Positions 34,950 through 43,434 of a stretch of 64,000 nt of DNA are shown in pieces. A model generated the notes under the pieces. The model was not told the DNA's origin. It saw nothing but the letters and a program-made list of their open reading frames with translations, and did no database searches. Position 1 is the stretch's first letter; the number at the start of each line of letters is the position of its first letter. The translations under genes were made by a program, and so were the position numbers. The DNA comes from CAWBLP01 sp963789495 (lineage in GTDB: Bacteria; Pseudomonadota; Alphaproteobacteria; Acetobacterales; Acetobacteraceae), in NCBI GenBank assembly GCA_963789495.1, contig CAWBLP010000018.1:248001-312000 (forward strand). Reading direction: 5' to 3'.

Positions 34950-35682
34950 AGCGCGCGTTGGCGCCGGGTCGGGCGCGCGGACGGCGGCGGCCGGGCCGGG
35001 CGGCAGCGTCGCGGGTGCTTGCGCCTGGCACGCTCGTCCGGCGGCGCCTTCGGCCTGGCCCGCGGATTCGGCAACTGCGATCCGGGCCGGCGCAGTTGGC
35101 CAGGAGTCTGGTGAATGCGGTGGTGTGGCGACAGGGAGGAATGTGCGTGCCGCGCGGTCCGGCGGTGCCGGAGCGCGTCGGGCGGGCCGCGGCGATCGCC
35201 TGCTTCCAGGGCGCGAGCGCGATTGCCTCGGCCTGCCGCAGGGCGCGATCCTGCGCCGCCGTCAGGCCGCCGGACGGAAACGCCGGCGGCATCAGTTCGG
35301 CCGGCATCTGCTGCAGCCGAACGGCGAGGTCGGGCGGTAACCAGTCCAGATGGCGCACCGCGTCATTGCACACGCGACCGCGGCGCAGCGTGGACAGGGT
35401 ATGGCGGTGGAACGCACGCGCTTCGGCGCTGCAGGCGCCATGAACGGTGTGGGCGGCACGCAGCCGGTCGAGCCCCTGTTGCGTGCGCGGGCCAGTGCTG
35501 CGGCCACCATGCATGCGGCAGCGCAGTTTATCCCGGATCGCCGGCGCCCGGCAGGGGCAGCCGGCGCGGGTCTTGGCGCCGCAGCGTGGTGCGAGGTGGA
35601 GGTTGGGGTTGCCTCGCTTGTCCGGGGCCGGGGCCGGTGCGAGGCCGGGTGCGGCGGACAAGGGTTCGGGTGGGACAGGCAT
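34915..35682 (-). CDS. HGGxSTG domain protein, C-terminal part probably frameshifted
   Basis: The N-terminal 90 residues hold a cysteine/histidine motif: CGAKTRAGCPCRAPAIRDKLRCRMHGGRSTGPRTQQGLDRLR. This HGGxSTG pattern is seen in uncharacterised alphaproteobacterial proteins and probably binds zinc; DNA binding is a guess. Then comes a helical region to about residue 170 (ALRQAEAIALAPWKQAIAAARP). Beyond this the frame turns into Arg/Cys-rich sequence unlike real protein, while another frame becomes protein-like and leads into the 50-residue repeats. The full span 34137-35682 is 1546 bases, one more than a multiple of three, so a single extra base near 35165 would explain it. Confidence 0.65.
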   Translation of the reverse strand: MPVPPEPLSAAPGLAPAPAPDKRGNPNLHLAPRCGAKTRAGCPCRAPAIRDKLRCRMHGGRSTGPRTQQGLDRLRAAHTVHGACSAEARAFHRHTLSTLRRGRVCNDAVRHLDWLPPDLAVRLQQMPAELMPPAFPSGGLTAAQDRALRQAEAIALAPWKQAIAAARPTRSGTAGPRGTHIPPCRHTTAFTRLLANCAGPDRSCRIRGPGRRRRRTSVPGASTRDAAARPGRRRPRARPGANARCGNTSCTRALR

Positions 35683-36079
35683 GGCTCTGGCTCCGGGGCT
35701 GCCGTGGCCCCCGGAGTATCATTTCCTAGGAAAATAGGCAATTCGTTCTGCCGCCGCGCATGTTTGGCGGTGCCATGTCGCGCGCCCGGAGGCTGCGAGG
35801 AACCGGCCGCGCCCGACGCCCTCCCCGAACCATCTGTGCCTGTATGCGCGCCATTTTGCGTCGCCCGCTGCCTGCACCATCGCCATCCAGCCACTCGGCT
35901 CGAGCGCCAGAGATCATGCGCGCGGTAGCGCCGGTTGTCGTCGGAAGCCAAGGCCGCATCGTCCGCTGCATCCAGGAAACCCACCGGCACGCCTGAAGCC
36001 CGTCCTGCGGCCGCCTCCTCTTGGCCTGCCGTCGCCGCCGGCGCAGCATGGTCCGCCCAGCGCTAGCGGAAACCATGCC
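35683..36079. other. Intergenic region between divergent genes
   Basis: A spacer of about 400 bases upstream of both the HGGxSTG gene and the acyl-CoA dehydrogenase. At 35722-35733 there is a perfect 12-bp palindrome TTTCCTAGGAAA in an AT-rich pocket 40 bases before the HGGxSTG start; it may be an operator. Open frames here have no protein-like features. Confidence 0.4.
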
Positions 36080-37282
36080 ATGACCTTCACCCTCACCGAC
36101 GCCCAGCAACGGCTCCGTGATCAGGCCCGCCATCTCGCCGACACGGTGATCGCGCCACGCGCCGCCGCGGTGGACCAGGCCGAGCACTACCCCTGGGACA
36201 ACGTGGCCGTCCTGCGCGACGCCGGCCTGCTGGGCTACACCATCCCCTCCGCCTATGGCGGCGCCGGCGGCAGCTTCCTGGACGCCGCCGTCATCATCGA
36301 GGAAATGGCCCGCGTCTGCGGCGTGACCGGCCGCATCGCGGTGGAGGCCAATATGGGCGCGATCTCCGCCGTCATGCAGTACGGCAGCGAGGCGCAGAAG
36401 CAGCTCGCCGCCGAACTCGTGCTGGCGGGCGACAAGCCGGCGATCTGCATCACCGAGCCCGAGGCCGGTTCGGCCGCCACGGAGATGACCACCCGGGCCG
36501 ATCGCCGCCAGGGCGGCTATGTGCTGAACGGCAAGAAGCACTGGATCACCGGCGGCGGCGTGTCGCGCCTGCACCTGATCTTCGCCCGCATCTTCGACCA
36601 GGCCGGGCGCCGCCAGGGCATCGGCGGCTTCCTCGCGGTGCGCAACCCCGACGCCGCCACGCCGAAGGGCCTGGTGATCGGCCGGCGGGAGCCGACCATG
36701 GGGCTGCGCGGCATCCCCGAGACCGAGATCCTGTTCGAGGACCTGGAAATCGCGGACGAGATGGTGCTGCGGACCGCGGGCGGCGACCCGGTCGGCTTCT
36801 CGGCGTTGATGAACGCATATAACAGCCAGCGGGTCGGCGCGGCCACCGTGGCGCTGGGCCTGGCGCAGGGCGCATTCGACGCCGCGGTCGGCTTCGCCAA
36901 GCAGCGCCATCAGTTCGGCCGCCCGATCGCCGAGTTCCAGGGCCTGCAATGGATGCTCGCAGATATGGCGGTGCAGCTGAACGCCGCGCGGCTGGGCATC
37001 CACCAGGCCGCTGCCAGCGCCGCGCCGTTCCCGGACCCGCTCCTGGCGGCGCAGGCGAAGCTGTTCGCCTCGGAGATGGCGATCAAGGTCACCAACGACG
37101 CGCTGCAGATGTTCGGCGCCCGCGGCTATTCCCGCGTCTTCCCGATGGAGCGGATGGCGCGGGATGCGCGGATGTTCACCATCGGCGGCGGCACTGCGCA
37201 GGTGCTGCGCAATTTCGTGGCCGGCCGGGTGCTGGGATGGAAGCTACCGCAGACACGGGACGGCGCGGCCGGGCCGGGATAG
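36080..37282 (+). CDS. Acyl-CoA dehydrogenase
   Basis: A 400-residue FAD enzyme of the acyl-CoA dehydrogenase superfamily, oxidising the alpha-beta bond of an acyl-CoA. Domains in order: N-terminal helical (to about 120), middle strand domain with ITEPEAGSAATEMTTRADRR and KKHWITGGG, and C-terminal helical domain with YNSQRVGAATVALGLAQGAFDAAVGFAKQRHQFGRPIAEFQGLQWMLADM and the late LQMFGARGYSRVFPMERMARDARMFTIGGGTAQVLRN. Chain-length preference cannot be read. It stands alone, so the pathway is unknown. Confidence 0.93.
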   Translation: MTFTLTDAQQRLRDQARHLADTVIAPRAAAVDQAEHYPWDNVAVLRDAGLLGYTIPSAYGGAGGSFLDAAVIIEEMARVCGVTGRIAVEANMGAISAVMQYGSEAQKQLAAELVLAGDKPAICITEPEAGSAATEMTTRADRRQGGYVLNGKKHWITGGGVSRLHLIFARIFDQAGRRQGIGGFLAVRNPDAATPKGLVIGRREPTMGLRGIPETEILFEDLEIADEMVLRTAGGDPVGFSALMNAYNSQRVGAATVALGLAQGAFDAAVGFAKQRHQFGRPIAEFQGLQWMLADMAVQLNAARLGIHQAAASAAPFPDPLLAAQAKLFASEMAIKVTNDALQMFGARGYSRVFPMERMARDARMFTIGGGTAQVLRNFVAGRVLGWKLPQTRDGAAGPG

Positions 37283-37388
37283 CGCGGCGTCGACGGCGCC
37301 GCACGATCCGGCCGAGGACGCGCCAGAGCCACGTCACACCGTCCGGCAGTGCACCGCTGCCGAACCCGCGGGGCCGGCGCAGGCCGCT

Positions 37389-38843
37389 CTAGCGGCGCCA
37401 GCCCTGCGAGATGAGGCTGCGCTCCTGCGCCGGAGACAGCGGCGCGCCCACCTGGCCCAGCGCACGCGGTACCGCGATCGGTTGTGCGAAAGCAGGGCCG
37501 CTGACCCCGGCCGCCGAACGCTGGCCTGCCGATCCGGCCCCGTCGGCTGTGGCGCCGGAGCCGCCTGCCGGCTGGCCGGCGCCGGACGTGGCGCCTGTGG
37601 CGCTGGCCGAACTGCTGGACGCGGCGGCATTGCTGGCTTGCGCGCCCGCTGCGCTGCCGCTGTTGGCTGCCTCGGCGCTGGACCCGCCACTGGCGCCGGA
37701 GGCGCTGCCGCCGCTGCTGGCTCCCGCCCCTGCGCCCGCGCTGCCGGGACCGGCCCCGGCGCTGCCGCCGGCACCACCCGAGCCCGCACCGGCCCCGGCG
37801 CCCGCACCCGCACCCGCCCCGGCACCGGCACCCGCCCCCGCACCGGCAGCACCGGCGCCGGCACCTCCGCCTCCGCTGCCGGCGCCCGCGCCGCCGCTAC
37901 CGCCGCCTGCGCCACTGCTGCCGCCCGCGCCGCTGCCGCCGCCCGCGCCACCGCTGCCGCCGCCCGCGCCACCGCTACCGCCGCCTGCGCCACCACCTCC
38001 GTTGCCGCCGCCGCTGCCGCCGCCCGCGCCACCACCTCCGTTGCCGCCACCGCTGCCGCCACCCGCGCCACCGCTACCGCCGCCTGCGCCACCACCTCCG
38101 TTGCCGCCGCCGCTGCCGCCGCCCGCGCCACCACCTCCGTTGCCGCCACCGCTGCCGCCACCCGCGCCACCGCTACCGCCGCCTGCGCCACCACCTCCGT
38201 TGCCGCCGCCGCTGCCGCCGCCCGCGCCACCACCTCCGTTGCCGCCACCGCTGCCGCCACCCGCGCCACCGCTGCCGCCACCCGCGCCACCGCTGCCGCC
38301 ACCCGCGCCACCGCTGCCGCCGCCTGCGCCACCGCTGCCGCCGCCCGCGCCACCACCTCCGCCGCCGCCGCTGCCGCCGCCCGCGCCACCCGCCGCCGCT
38401 CGCCGCCACCCGCCACCCGCGCCACCACTGCCGCCGCCTGCGCCACCACTGCCGCCGCCCGCGCCACCACTGCCGCCGCCCGCGCCGCCGCTACCGCCGC
38501 CTGCGCCGCCACTACCGCCACCCGCGCCACCGCTACCGCCGCCCGCGCCGCCGCTACCGCCGCCCGCGCCGCCGCTCCCGCCGCTCCCGCCACCACTACC
38601 GCCGCCCGCGCCGCCGCTCCCGCCGCCTGCGCCACCACCTCCGTTGCCACCACCTCCGCCGCCGCCTCCCCTCGCCTCGGCCGCGGCACGCTCCGGCAAC
38701 CCGGATCGCGGATCGATGCGCCAGGGCGCGAGGCCGAGGGCGAGCGCCCCACCCGCGATGCCCAGACGTTGCATGAGCTGTCTCCGGCCGAACGTGCCAC
38801 GTGGCACAGCGCGCAGTCCCCCCTGCCCGGATGCCGCATCCAT
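37389..38843 (-). CDS. Tat-exported glycine-rich repeat protein
   Basis: A 484-residue protein of striking composition. The N-terminus has a twin-arginine-type signal, GRRQLMQRLGIAGGALALG, ending near residue 45. Residues of about 60-330 are almost pure Gly with Ala, Ser and Asn (GGAGGGS, GGGNGGGG), including a 33-residue higher-order unit repeated three times. Then follow Ala/Gly and Ser/Ala-rich stretches, and a non-repetitive C-terminus ending SPAQERSLISQGWRR. The ATG at 38843 has GGGGGAG nine bases ahead; an upstream extension to 38981 lacks the signal logic. Probably exported, perhaps a surface or matrix protein; function unknown. The opposite strand reads Pro/Leu-rich and lacks a signal. 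Confidence 0.72.
   Translation of the reverse strand: MDAASGQGGLRAVPRGTFGRRQLMQRLGIAGGALALGLAPWRIDPRSGLPERAAAEARGGGGGGGGNGGGGAGGGSGGAGGGSGGGSGGSGGAGGGSGGAGGGSGGAGGGSGGAGGGSGGAGGGSGGAGGGSGGAGGGSGGAGGGWRRAAAGGAGGGSGGGGGGGAGGGSGGAGGGSGGAGGGSGGAGGGSGGAGGGSGGGNGGGGAGGGSGGGNGGGGAGGGSGGAGGGSGGGNGGGGAGGGSGGGNGGGGAGGGSGGAGGGSGGGNGGGGAGGGSGGGNGGGGAGGGSGGAGGGSGGAGGGSGAGGSSGAGGGSGGAGAGSGGGGAGAGAAGAGAGAGAGAGAGAGAGAGAGSGGAGGSAGAGPGSAGAGAGASSGGSASGASGGSSAEAANSGSAAGAQASNAAASSSSASATGATSGAGQPAGGSGATADGAGSAGQRSAAGVSGPAFAQPIAVPRALGQVGAPLSPAQERSLISQGWRR
37981..38277. repeat. 99-bp higher-order repeat in the glycine-rich gene
   Basis: Three near-identical 99-base units begin at 37981, 38080 and 38179 (each starting CCGCCTGCGCC on the plus strand), within a longer field of 12-15 base GGNGGN-type repeats from about 37860 to 38670. 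Each codes for 33 residues. Confidence 0.85.
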
Positions 38844-38972
38844 TGCTGTTTCTCCCCCAGAACCCCATCCTCGCGGCACGATAACAAGGTGGCTCACGCG
38901 CTGTTGCCGGCGCAGGACCGTGCTCACGACGGATTGCACCGCAACGGCCAAGAAATGGGATAGGTCTAAGTA

Positions 38973-39863
38973 ATGCGTCAATTCCCCGGGCTGTCCATCC
39001 TCTCGCTGTCTCTGGTTCTCGGGGCCTGCACCTTCGGCTCAAAGCCACCCGCTTCGCCTTTACCGCTGTATGGCGAAGGCGATTCCTACAGTTTCGATGA
39101 CGGTACGACACGCCAGGTGACCGAGCTGGCTGGCGATCGCGTGGTATGGCGCAGCGACGCCCGATCCAGCTTCGTGACAACACGAGACGTACTGCTGCCC
39201 CCCGTGCAGGAGGATGGGCCGGACATGCGGGTGCGACGCCAGGTGACGGCGCAACCCGAGCTGTTTCCGCTGCGTCCTGGCGCCCGCGTCCAGTTGCAGG
39301 TGGACACCGAACGGCTGTCCAAGGGCGGACTCCGCAGCGTGGACCACAGCACCGGCGAATGCGAGGTTGGCGGACCGGAATCGGTGCCGACGCCGGCCGG
39401 CACATTCCGCACCATTCGTGTCGATTGCCGGCTGCAGGACGACAGCGGCGGGCCCGCCGTCCAGCACGCCTATTTCTACGCCCCCTCGCTCGGCTACTAC
39501 GTGCGGCGGGACGATCGTGTCGGGGATGGGTCCACACACAGCGTCACGCTGACCGGCTACACCACCGGCAATCCGCCGCTGTCGGACAGCGCCTTGCACG
39601 AGCGGGTGCTGGGGATACAGCACGCATTGGAGCAAAAGGTCAGCGGCGCGGCCTTGGCCTGGGGCGATCCGCGTTCCGGAGCCACCGGGCGGGTGGAGCC
39701 GGTCGCGACACTGCGCTCCCCCGCCAAGGGGTGGTGTCGCCAGTTCCGTGAGCGTGTGACCGTGACCGAACGGGAGTACGACCTGGTCGGCACGGCCTGC
39801 CGCGACCCGGCCGGCGTTTGGCAGGTGCAGGAGATCACGTCGGCCCGCGTCACCTCACACTAG
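38973..39863 (+). CDS. Outer-membrane-type lipoprotein with surface-antigen-like C-terminus
   Basis: A 296-residue protein with a lipoprotein signal (LSILSLSLVLGAC, acylated Cys near 19). The middle region has paired cysteines (STGECEV, IRVDCRLQ) around YFYAPSLGYYVRR. The C-terminal 100 residues, with GWCRQFRERVTVTEREYDLVGTACRDPAGVWQV, resemble the end of the rickettsial 17 kDa surface antigen family. It is divergent from the glycine-rich gene, with starts 129 bases apart. Probably in the cell envelope; role unknown. Confidence 0.8.
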   Translation: MRQFPGLSILSLSLVLGACTFGSKPPASPLPLYGEGDSYSFDDGTTRQVTELAGDRVVWRSDARSSFVTTRDVLLPPVQEDGPDMRVRRQVTAQPELFPLRPGARVQLQVDTERLSKGGLRSVDHSTGECEVGGPESVPTPAGTFRTIRVDCRLQDDSGGPAVQHAYFYAPSLGYYVRRDDRVGDGSTHSVTLTGYTTGNPPLSDSALHERVLGIQHALEQKVSGAALAWGDPRSGATGRVEPVATLRSPAKGWCRQFRERVTVTEREYDLVGTACRDPAGVWQVQEITSARVTSH

Positions 39864-39997
39864 CCTGCGTCACCTGCCACTGGAACGAGCCGGATCGGTA
39901 TGCGTGCTCTGCCAGGCCCGCGGCCGGGTTGGCGGACCGCGCGGATCAGCAACCCGCATTGTCACCGCGCACGCCTGAGCATTCGCCTGCCGGACCG

Positions 39998-40585
39998 CTA
40001 ACGCCAGATCGAATCGTTCGGCAGTTCTTCCGCCGCGGCGCCGGCAGTGGCGACATTGGCGGACGGGATGTACGGCAGACTGGCCAGTATCTGCAGCGTC
40101 TCGGGTGGGGGCCGGACAAATCCCGGTGCCGCCAACGCCTGCAGCGCGGCGGGCTGGTTGCCGGTTTGCAGGTTCCAGGCGACAGCCAGCAGCACGTTCA
40201 CCACTTCCTGCGGCGGCACCGCGGGCGCGATACCCAACACGCTGCGGAGATCGGCACGGGCCTGCAGCATGCGCTGCTTCGGCATCGGCGACATGTCAAT
40301 CCAGCGCGGGCTCTGGATGAGTTCGCTGGCCAGATACTCCACCGCGATCGCAGCCCGGGCGCCGTTGACGGGATTGCCGCGGGTCCGGTCTGGCGAGGCG
40401 AATGCCCAGGCCGCGAAGTTGATGGCGCCGATGTCGTTGTCTTCATTGATGCCATAGACGTTGGGCGGCAGGCTCGGCGTGTCGTCACGGACCGGAAGCG
40501 CGCTGCAACCGGCCAGGGTCAAGCCGATCAGTGTCACGCCGATCAGCAGCACCCCAACCCGTCCCGTGTGCCGCATCAGTCGCAT
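39998..40585 (-). CDS. Lipoprotein of unknown function
   Basis: A 195-residue protein with signal VGVLLIGVTLIGLTLAGC (lipobox LAGC). The mature part is helical, with NVYGINEDNDIGAINFAAWAFASPDRTRGNPVNGARAAIAVEYLASEL and LRSVLGIAPAVPPQEVVNVLLAVAW; I do not recognise the family. The ATG at 40585 follows GGAG and gives a compact signal; a start at 40606 would lengthen it. Convergent with the preceding lipoprotein gene. Confidence 0.75.
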   Translation of the reverse strand: MRLMRHTGRVGVLLIGVTLIGLTLAGCSALPVRDDTPSLPPNVYGINEDNDIGAINFAAWAFASPDRTRGNPVNGARAAIAVEYLASELIQSPRWIDMSPMPKQRMLQARADLRSVLGIAPAVPPQEVVNVLLAVAWNLQTGNQPAALQALAAPGFVRPPPETLQILASLPYIPSANVATAGAAAEELPNDSIWR

Positions 40586-40737
40586 CGGTTCGCTCCGCCG
40601 CTCCATCCCGCGCCAGCCTGCGACGTTCGGTCGCCCCTGCGCGGTTGATAGGGCATCAACGCCGGGACGCCGCGGATGCGCCCATTGGCCCAGCTATTTC
40701 GCCATATCTCGCGCAGTGGACCAGACCAATGCCGTGC

Positions 40738-41289
40738 TCAACCGACGCTCTGCAGGCCGGCGCGGAACTGGCGCGCCAGATCCCGGTAGACCACGGCATT
40801 GCGCGCGAAGCGTGCCTGTTCCTCGGCATCCATCACGCGGCGCAGTTTGGCGGGCGAACCGGTCCATAGCTCGTTCGGCCCGATCACCTTGCCGGGCGTC
40901 AGCAGGCCACCGGCGGCGAGCATGCCGCCCTCCTCGATCACCGCGCCATCCAGCACCGTCGCGGAAATGCCGACGAAGGCACGATTTTTCAGCGTGCAGG
41001 CATGGATTACCGCGTTGTGCCCGACCGTCACGTCATCGCCGATGGTGGTGAAAAACCCGCCCGAATCGACATGGATCACGGTGCCGTCCTGGATGTTGGT
41101 ACGGGCGCCGATATGGATGTGCTGGAGATCGCCGCGCACCAGGCAGTGAAACCAGATGCCGGTTTCCGAGCCGATCACCACGTCACCGATCACCGCGGCG
41201 GTGGGGGCGATGAAGGCGTCCGGTGCCACTTTGGGGGTGACGCCGTTGAGCGAGAAGATCGGACCGAACCCCATCGGGTGGTCAGGCAT
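40738..41289 (-). CDS. Gamma-class carbonic anhydrase-like protein
   Basis: A 183-residue left-handed beta-helix protein of the gamma-carbonic anhydrase/YrdA/PaaY group. Hexapeptide repeats run from FIAPTAAVIGDVVIGSETGIWFHCLVRGDLQHIHIGARTNIQDGTVIHVD to TVGHNAVIHACTL; the HVD and GHNAVIHAC histidines are the zinc ligands. A C-terminal helix follows. It overlaps the argC end by eight bases and is probably cotranscribed. Whether it hydrates CO2 or acts as an acyltransferase cannot be told. Confidence 0.88.
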   Translation of the reverse strand: MPDHPMGFGPIFSLNGVTPKVAPDAFIAPTAAVIGDVVIGSETGIWFHCLVRGDLQHIHIGARTNIQDGTVIHVDSGGFFTTIGDDVTVGHNAVIHACTLKNRAFVGISATVLDGAVIEEGGMLAAGGLLTPGKVIGPNELWTGSPAKLRRVMDAEEQARFARNAVVYRDLARQFRAGLQSVG

Positions 41290-42235
41290 GGGCCATCTCC
41301 GGTGCACCTACACCTGCATGCAAGCCGAGCATGAGGCCGATGTTCTGGACGGCGGCGCCGGAGGCACCCTTGCCGAGGTTGTCCAACCGCGCGACCAGCA
41401 CGACCTGGCGGTGCAATTCATTGGCATGGACGTAGAGTTCCAGCCGATCGGTATCGTTCAGCGCCTCGGGTTCCAGCTTGCCGTCGGGCTGCGGCGGGAT
41501 CACCCGCACCAGCTCGCAGCCGCGATACCGTGCGTCCAGCGCCGCGATCAGATCGGCCGAAGCCGGCTTGCCCGGCAGCGCATCCAGATGCAGCGGCACC
41601 GAGACGAGCATGCCCTGGCGAAAATGTCCCACCGAGGGGACGAAGATCGGCCGCCGGGTCAACCCGCCATAGAGCTGGGTTTCCGGCAGATGCTTGTGCT
41701 CCAGCTTCAGGCCATAGAGTTCGAAGGCCGGACCGGCATCGCGCTGATGGGCCTCGATCATTGCCTTGCCGCCGCCCGAATAGCCGCTGACCGCGTTGAT
41801 GCTGATCGGATAATCGGTCGGGATCAGCCCGGCATCCACCAAGGGACGGATCAGTCCAATGGCGCCGGTCGGATAGCAACCGGGATTGGCGACCTGCCGC
41901 GCCTGGGCAATACGGTCCGCATGACCCGGGAGCATCTCGGCAAAACCATAGGTCCAATCCGGATGCACCCGATGCGCCGTGCTGGCATCCAGGATCTTCG
42001 GCGCGGCGGTCCCGAGGCTCTCCGCCAGGGCGACCGATTGCTTTGCGGCATCGTCCGGCAAACACAGCACCACCAGATCGACCTGCGCCATCATCTCCTT
42101 GCGCGCTGCGGGATCGCGGCGGTGTTCGGCGGACAGGCTGCGCAGCGTCACCTCCGGCATTGCGGCCAGGCGGTCGCGAATGCCGAGGCCCGTGGTGCCC
42201 GATTCGCCGTCGATGAAAACCGTCGCCTTCGCCAT
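41282..42235 (-). CDS. argC: N-acetyl-gamma-glutamyl-phosphate reductase, type 2
   Basis: A 317-residue NADPH enzyme reducing N-acetylglutamyl phosphate to the semialdehyde in arginine synthesis. It has the Rossmann start VFIDGESGTTGLGIRDRL and the catalytic cysteine in ANPGCYPTGAIGLIRPL. The short length marks the type-2 family common in alphaproteobacteria. The start at 42235 has AGGAG 11 bases upstream. It follows the ribosomal pair after a terminator, on the same strand; other arg genes are absent. Confidence 0.93.
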   Translation of the reverse strand: MAKATVFIDGESGTTGLGIRDRLAAMPEVTLRSLSAEHRRDPAARKEMMAQVDLVVLCLPDDAAKQSVALAESLGTAAPKILDASTAHRVHPDWTYGFAEMLPGHADRIAQARQVANPGCYPTGAIGLIRPLVDAGLIPTDYPISINAVSGYSGGGKAMIEAHQRDAGPAFELYGLKLEHKHLPETQLYGGLTRRPIFVPSVGHFRQGMLVSVPLHLDALPGKPASADLIAALDARYRGCELVRVIPPQPDGKLEPEALNDTDRLELYVHANELHRQVVLVARLDNLGKGASGAAVQNIGLMLGLHAGVGAPEMAHA

Positions 42236-42280
42236 GGAAGTGCTCCTGTTCGCTGGCATGGATGGTCTGAAGCCCAGGCA

Positions 42281-42318
42281 GAAAAAGCAAGGGGGCGGCC
42301 CCGACGGGACCGCCCCCT
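42281..42318 (-). terminator. Rho-independent terminator of rplM-rpsI
   Basis: Read on the minus strand, a GC-rich stem GGGGGCGG...CCGCCCCC (42291-42317) with one internal mismatch and a GTC loop is followed by TTGCTTTTTC. It begins 26 bases after the rpsI stop and separates the ribosomal operon from argC. Confidence 0.85.
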
Positions 42319-42343
42319 GAAATCGTGGAGACGCGAACGCCCG

Positions 42344-42868
42344 TCAGCGCTTGCTGAACTGGAAGCTACGTCGGGCCTTGGCGCGGCCGTATTTCTTGCG
42401 CTCCACCACGCGCGGATCGCGGGTCAGGAAGCCGGCCGCCTTCAGGATGCTGCGCAGATCCGGCTCATAATTGGTCAGCGCGCGGGAGATGCCGTGCCGC
42501 ACCGCACCGGCCTGGCCCGACAGGCCGCCGCCGGTGACGGTGCAGATGACATCGAACTGGTTGTAGCGATCCGCCACCAGGAACGGCTGGGTGATCAGCA
42601 TGCGCAGCACGGGCCGCGCGAAATACTGGCCGATCTTCTTGCCATTGACGTTGATCTCGCCCTTGCCGGGCTTGACCCAGACCCGGGCCACGGCGTTCTT
42701 GCGCCGGCCGGTGGCATAGGATCGGCCAAATTCATCGCGCTTCGGGTCATGATGAATGGCCTCGGTGGAACGGATCGGCGCGGGCTCACCCTCGCCCGGT
42801 TCGCCGGTGGCTTGCTGGGCAGCCAGCGCGTCCTTGAGGTCGGCCAGTGTGCGTGTGGTGCCGGACAT
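42344..42868 (-). CDS. rpsI: 30S ribosomal protein S9
   Basis: A 174-residue S9. The conserved body begins at YATGRRKNAVARVWVKPGKGEINVNGKKIGQYFARPVLRMLITQPF and ends in the universal KKYGRAKARRSFQFSKR tail that reaches the P-site tRNA. It carries an N-terminal extension of about 48 residues, usual in Rhodospirillales. Six bases after rplM, in the standard rplM-rpsI operon. Confidence 0.98.
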   Translation of the reverse strand: MSGTTRTLADLKDALAAQQATGEPGEGEPAPIRSTEAIHHDPKRDEFGRSYATGRRKNAVARVWVKPGKGEINVNGKKIGQYFARPVLRMLITQPFLVADRYNQFDVICTVTGGGLSGQAGAVRHGISRALTNYEPDLRSILKAAGFLTRDPRVVERKKYGRAKARRSFQFSKR

Positions 42869-42874
42869 CCTGGA

Positions 42875-43342
42875 TCAGCCTCGCTTGTTCTTCGGATTGA
42901 GGGCGGCCACGTCCAGCGTCTTCGGCTGCTGGCCGTCATGCGGATGCTCCGCGCCGCGATAGACATACAGATGCTTCATCTGCCGGCGCTGCAGCGGGCC
43001 ACGCGTAATCATGCGCTCCACCGCCTTTTCCAGCACCCGCTGGGGATGCTTGGATTCCAGCCGCTGACGGATCGTGCGGCCCTTGATCCCGCCGGGATAG
43101 CCGGTGTGGTAGTAGAAGACCGACTGATCGGCCTTGTTGCCGGTGATGCGCAGCTTCGCCGCGTTGATCACCACGACATTGTCGCCGCAGTCGACATGCG
43201 GGGTGAATTGCGGCTTGTGCTTGCCGCGCAGCCGGTTGGCGATCAGGACCGCGAGACGGCCGAGGACGACGCCCTCAGCGTCGATCAGCACCCAGTCCTT
43301 CTGCACCTCAGACGGTTTGAGGGAGACGGTCGTTTTCAGCAT
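42875..43342 (-). CDS. rplM: 50S ribosomal protein L13
   Basis: A 155-residue L13 of normal length with VLIDAEGVVLGRLAVLIANRLRGKHKPQFTPHVDCGDNVVVINAAKLRITGNK, YHTGYPGGIKGRTIRQRLESKHPQRVLEKAVERM and HLYVYRGAEHPHDGQQP. First gene of the operon with rpsI; a GAGG site precedes the ATG, and a good sigma-70-like promoter lies 33-61 bases upstream of it. Confidence 0.98.
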   Translation of the reverse strand: MLKTTVSLKPSEVQKDWVLIDAEGVVLGRLAVLIANRLRGKHKPQFTPHVDCGDNVVVINAAKLRITGNKADQSVFYYHTGYPGGIKGRTIRQRLESKHPQRVLEKAVERMITRGPLQRRQMKHLYVYRGAEHPHDGQQPKTLDVAALNPKNKRG

Positions 43343-43374
43343 GAGGGTCGTGGTCCTCTGTCAAGAAGGCGCGG

Positions 43375-43403
43375 GTTATGCGGGGAATGCGTGGACCGGT
43401 CAA
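43375..43403 (-). promoter_or_regulatory. rplM-rpsI promoter
   Basis: On the minus strand, TTGACC (43403-43398), a 17-base spacer and CATAAC (43380-43375) match the sigma-70 consensus with ideal spacing. The -10 is about 30 bases upstream of the rplM ATG, leaving a short leader with a GAGGACC ribosome site. Confidence 0.7.
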
Positions 43404-43414
43404 GGGTTTGGTCT

Positions 43415-43434
43415 TGTGGTAGCATTTTACCACA
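43415..43434. promoter_or_regulatory. 20-bp palindrome between rplM and the tartrate-type gene
   Basis: TGTGGTA (43415-43421), six bases, TACCACA (43428-43434): a perfect 7-bp inverted repeat. It lies just upstream of the rplM -35 box and 165 bases before the enolase-superfamily start. It could be an operator of a GntR-like or other dimeric regulator; neither adjacent gene encodes one. Confidence 0.5.

Noticed and set aside
34915..35682. HGGxSTG protein as evidence of a prophage
   Set aside because: No terminase, capsid, integrase or tail genes nearby; neighbours are housekeeping genes.
35726..37003. 425-codon minus-strand frame opposite the acyl-CoA dehydrogenase
   Set aside because: His/Gln/Arg-rich shadow of a clear gene on the plus strand.
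37411..38973. Pro/Leu-rich 520-codon frame on the plus strand opposite the glycine repeats
   Set aside because: The minus frame has a Tat-type signal and a strong ribosome site and continues uninterrupted; the plus reading has neither and is the mirror of GGNGGN repeats.
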